Origin: JAAURB01 sp049649525
GTDB taxonomy: Bacteria > Cyanobacteriota > Cyanobacteriia > Cyanobacteriales > Microcoleaceae
Reading direction: 5' to 3'
DNA length: 64,000 nucleotides
Assembly: GCA_049649525.1 (NCBI GenBank)
Contig: JBARZE010000058.1
Span: forward strand, 1-64,000
The first letter of the stretch is position 1. Each line of letters opens with the position of its first letter. The position numbers and the translations under genes were made by a program. This document shows, piece after piece, positions 61,413 to 64,000 of the stretch. The notes under the pieces are model-generated. The model was not told the DNA's origin and ran no database searches. It was given only the letters and a program-made list of their open reading frames with translations.

Positions 61413-61682
61413 TTATTGAAAGGTCTGTTTATGAATCGTTTGTAATTTTTTATGCTCTTCAATTTTACCAGTTCGACGCAGCATTTTTAGTCGAATTTCT
61501 ACCATCAGCCGCGCATCTGAACGACTTAACGGCTCAAATTTCAAGCCATCGCTGCTGTGGGTTACTAGAAAAAAGAGTCGTTGAGCATAAAGGGTTGTAA
61601 AGAGTTCGTGACTATCCTCAACTGGGCAGACTTTAAAGAGTAAGCCAAAGTTGGGATGATTCATGTAAGTTTCTGTGGTCAT
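61413..61682 (-). CDS. pipX: PipX, PII-interacting coactivator of NtcA
   Basis: 89 residues, full length. The Tudor-like N-terminal domain 'YMNHPNFGLLFKVCPVEDSH' and 'ELFTTLYAQRLFFLVTHSSD' then two C-terminal helices (RSDARLMVEIRLKMLRRTGK) match PipX. It swaps partners between PII (GlnB) and the nitrogen regulator NtcA depending on 2-oxoglutarate. It is cyanobacteria-specific, which supports the taxonomic call, and is coupled with pipY five bases downstream. Confidence 0.96.
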   Translation of the reverse strand: MTTETYMNHPNFGLLFKVCPVEDSHELFTTLYAQRLFFLVTHSSDGLKFEPLSRSDARLMVEIRLKMLRRTGKIEEHKKLQTIHKQTFQ

Positions 61683-61982
61683 TCAACCTAAGATTAAGCG
61701 ATCAGTAGCAAAATTGGTGAGACTTAATGGCAGATCCAGTCATCTAACTTATTTGAGATTTTTCTAGATAATAATTATTGTCTCTACCCAACGCCCGTTC
61801 TAAGCTATCACACCTAATACATTGGAGAGAGAATAATTAGCTTAACTGCTTTAGTTTTCTAATTATAAAGCTGATTGGCTCCACTATCAATATCAAAAAA
61901 TATAGTGAATTCAATTTGATTAAAAATAGCTCAGAATATAAATTCCATAAAAGTATTATAATTTACAGTATGCATCCAGATT
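61683..61982. promoter_or_regulatory. Intergenic region upstream of pipX
   Basis: 300 bases between pipX and the stop of the EcfT-like gene, AT-rich in the right half. I see no clear GTAN8TAC NtcA site and no gene. Confidence 0.35.
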
Positions 61983-62954
61983 TTATGTATTCATCCCCCA
62001 AAAGATCCGCACGATCCAAAGAATTGCTAAACCAATTAGTGCAGCTCCATCTATAGAATGAAGCTGAGGCTGATACCACTCAACACGATGTTGATTGGGA
62101 TGAGTAAAGCCTCGTACTGTCATTGCACTTGCCATTTGTTCGGCCCGTAGTAATAGATTTTCTAGTAATCGTTCTGCTACAATTAACCAGACTTGGGTTG
62201 CGCGTCGAAATCCTAACTTTTTCCAATTAATTGCCCGAGTGCGGACTGAACGAATTAAATTTTGGATTTCCTCAAGAACTAATGGAAAGAAACGTAAAGA
62301 AAGTGTTAAGGTTAAAGCAATCTCGGTAATGGGTATATTGAATCGTCGTAACGGCTCCATCAAGTTTTCAATCGCTACTGTAATTTCTTCTGAAGCGGTT
62401 GTCAATAAGTACAAATTCGTACTATAAACCAAGGTAAATAACAAAGAACTCAGACGAATTCCCAGATCAAAGGAACGACGAGTAATGGTTAATGGCCCTT
62501 GCTGAAATAAGATATAACGATAATCAGTCGGTTGTGGCAGTGTGGGTTGAGTAGGTCCCCTCAGTAAACGCTGAAATTGTTTCCAAGGTTGAGATTTTGT
62601 CGGTTTAGAGAGTTGAGGCGACGGCTGGACAAACGTAATTTCATTATTGGGAAGACGAGCCTGATGTTCAACAGTGAGTCCATCGGGCAAAAAACAAGCA
62701 ATGATAAACATTAGGCTACAAAACATCAGTAACCATCCCATTTGTTTTTTCCAAACCCGCAGAGGAATTTGAGCGCTGAGGGTAATTAAAATTAGTAAAA
62801 TAACTAAAGATAACAGCCAAATTGCACTCGACAGTAATGGCGTAATTAAAAAGCTCATTAACCACAACAATTTGACGCGGGCATCGAGGCGGTGAACCCA
62901 AGTGATGGGTTGCTCTAAGTATAAGCCAATCGGTAGCGATCGCAATAAATCCAT
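61983..62954 (-). CDS. Energy-coupling factor transporter membrane protein EcfT/CbiQ
   Basis: 323 residues. Hydrophobic N-terminal helices (about 28-60, 70-92) and C-terminal ones, with a hydrophilic insertion (about 95-150) not usual in CbiQ. The coupling motif 'EQMASAMTVRGF' corresponds to the A-R-G helix of EcfT, and 'LTLTLSLRFFPLVLEEIQNL' is the family's conserved 'ltLrf.P.l..e'. EcfT links the ATPases to a vitamin- or metal-binding S component. No ATPase or S gene is adjacent, which is common for group II ECF systems. It lies directly after der in direction. Confidence 0.85.
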   Translation of the reverse strand: MDLLRSLPIGLYLEQPITWVHRLDARVKLLWLMSFLITPLLSSAIWLLSLVILLILITLSAQIPLRVWKKQMGWLLMFCSLMFIIACFLPDGLTVEHQARLPNNEITFVQPSPQLSKPTKSQPWKQFQRLLRGPTQPTLPQPTDYRYILFQQGPLTITRRSFDLGIRLSSLLFTLVYSTNLYLLTTASEEITVAIENLMEPLRRFNIPITEIALTLTLSLRFFPLVLEEIQNLIRSVRTRAINWKKLGFRRATQVWLIVAERLLENLLLRAEQMASAMTVRGFTHPNQHRVEWYQPQLHSIDGAALIGLAILWIVRIFWGMNT

Positions 62955-62963
62955 ATGTTTTAC

Positions 62964-62998
62964 GAATTATGAATTATGAATTATGAATTATGAATTAT
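62964..62998. repeat. Heptamer tandem repeat (GAATTAT) x5
   Basis: Five perfect GAATTAT units follow directly upstream of the EcfT-like gene (start 62954). The unit is the reverse complement of the ATAATTC repeat at 58945. Confidence 0.85.
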
Positions 62999-63186
62999 GA
63001 ATGATGAATGAAACCCTAACTATGTCTTGAAAACTATATATAGCGTTGACGCACAATAGCAAATACGGCAATAGCCCTGACGCTAAGGCTTCGTAACAGG
63101 AGGGCTTTCCTGTCATTCCCGTGAAAACGGCGAGGGGGGCAAGTTTGCCATCATGAATTCTACTCACTACTCATAACTCAATTACA

Positions 63187-63204
63187 GACGTTACATGTAA
63201 CGTC
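63187..63204. repeat. Palindrome GACGTTACATGTAACGTC
   Basis: Perfect 18-base palindrome between der and the EcfT-like gene. Related sequences lie at 26561-26574, 20359-20370 and 58808-58819 (TTGCATGCAA variant). Confidence 0.75.
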
Positions 63205-63248
63205 ATAACTTACTCATTACTCAATACTCCATCTCCTCATAATTCATT

Positions 63249-64000
63249 CTAAACTTTAGTCGCTCGATTACTAGAACGTTCAGCTTCTCGTAAACTTTTA
63301 CCCCGCCAAATTAATCGTAAAGGCGTACCTTTAAATCCGAGTTGCTGACGAAATTGTCGTTCAATATAACGGCGATAATTCTCACCAAGTCGCTTAGGAT
63401 CATTAACAAATAAAATAATCGTTGGCGGTTGACTACTCACTTGAGTTCCGTAGTAAATTTTACCTTGTTTGCCTTGACGACTAGTGGGAGGACTGTGCCA
63501 ACTAACGGATTCTTCAATCACCTCATTAATCACAGCAGTCGAAACTCGGCGTTGATGTTGTTCTGCCGCGATATCGACTAAATCAATAATTTTTTCTACC
63601 CGTTTTCCGGTTAGCGCACTGATAAAAATAGTATCTGCCCAATCTATAAAATAGAGTCGAGATCGAACTTCTTTATCATAGCTTAAAATCGTATAAGTAT
63701 CCTTTTCAACCGCATCCCATTTATTCACCACAATCACGCAAGCGCGTCCTTCTTCCATCACCCGATCTGCGAGTTTTAAATCTTGTTCAGTCACCCCATC
63801 TAAAGCATCAATCACCAGTAAAACGACATCAGCACGTCGAATTGCTTTAAAAGCGCGATTAATACCAAAAAATTCAGCGCCATATTCTACATTTTTCTTA
63901 CGCCGAATTCCGGCTGTATCAATGAGGCGATAAACTTTATCATTACGTTCAACAACTGTATCAATTGCATCGCGTGTTGTGCCGGAAATGGGGCTGACAA
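63249..64000 (-). CDS. der: Ribosome-associated GTPase Der (EngA), C-terminal part
   Basis: The gene runs off the right edge; about 250 residues are present. The second GTPase domain shows the switch I 'GTTRDAIDTV', the Walker B-type 'RLIDTAGIRRKKNVEYG', and the base-specificity motif 'VVNKWDAVEKD' followed by 'FISALTGKRVEKI'. The KH-like C-terminal domain includes 'INEVIEESVSWHSPP', 'KIYYGTQVSSQPPTIILFVN' and the ending 'GTPLRLIWRGK'. Der assists assembly of the 50S subunit. The first GTPase domain lies beyond the window. Confidence 0.95.
   Translation of the reverse strand, partial: VSPISGTTRDAIDTVVERNDKVYRLIDTAGIRRKKNVEYGAEFFGINRAFKAIRRADVVLLVIDALDGVTEQDLKLADRVMEEGRACVIVVNKWDAVEKDTYTILSYDKEVRSRLYFIDWADTIFISALTGKRVEKIIDLVDIAAEQHQRRVSTAVINEVIEESVSWHSPPTSRQGKQGKIYYGTQVSSQPPTIILFVNDPKRLGENYRRYIERQFRQQLGFKGTPLRLIWRGKSLREAERSSNRATKV

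Overview
The window looks like a chromosomal segment of a filamentous, probably oscillatorialean, cyanobacterium. HIP1 octamers (GCGATCGC) are scattered throughout. The genes include the cyanobacterial pair pipX and pipY next to sepF, a DUF1818 gene and a DUF6679-like gene, and a giant Ser/Thr-kinase/ATPase/GAF/PAS/histidine-kinase fusion of the HstK type. The genus-level assignment is inference. GC content is moderate to low, and the intergenic spaces are long and rich in repeats.

Layout. Positions 1 to about 8.3 kb are the right-hand part of an integrated genetic element. It begins with the last codons and right end of an IS200/IS605-type TnpB element. It then carries four very small genes and a tRNA-like sequence, two unknown genes, a DinD/Bro-N-type protein behind a structured leader, and a ribbon-helix-helix protein whose GTTTTAC/GTAAAAC operator repeats run into its own gene. 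A 1.65 kb gene-poor stretch packed with palindromes and iterons follows, then a tyrosine integrase facing the 3' end of tRNA-Pro(GGG), the probable attachment site. From 8.4 to 34.5 kb is chromosomal backbone: DUF1818, isoaspartyl peptidase, a HAL2-type nucleotidase, a glycosyltransferase, an MscS channel, a MetF-type reductase, a CapA-like protein, an aldose epimerase, tRNA-Lys, a PQQ-type dehydrogenase, an RTX-repeat protein, a eukaryote-like cyclophilin, a TldE-like protein, a pentapeptide-repeat protein and the giant kinase. Two broken genes (PadR and SET domain) lie in this part.

From 34.6 to 42.6 kb a three-gene minus-strand operon encodes a restriction-endonuclease-like zinc-ribbon protein, a DinG-like helicase and a pPIWI-RE protein. 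Together they form a complete pPIWI-RE module, a predicted genome-defence system and the most interesting item here. A Ca2+-type P-ATPase, a cupin, two Opp/Dpp ATPases, a methyltransferase, a VanX-like dipeptidase and an acetyltransferase follow.

From 51.5 to 57.1 kb is a decaying accessory stretch with an intact MATE exporter, an AraC regulator, a broken second MATE gene, a broken NTF2/SnoaL-like gene and a GNAT remnant. The right end returns to core genes: a TM protein of unknown function, an M41-like protease, sepF, pipY, pipX, an EcfT/CbiQ transporter and the start-truncated der GTPase.

Functional grouping. pipX-pipY-sepF is a compact minus-strand set linking nitrogen/carbon signalling and cell division. 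The two ABC ATPases are subunits of one peptide importer. The pPIWI-RE genes overlap or sit within 40 bp of each other and are presumably co-translated. Short heptamer repeats, a MITE-like repeat pair and a GACGTTACATGTAACGTC palindrome family fill several intergenic gaps.
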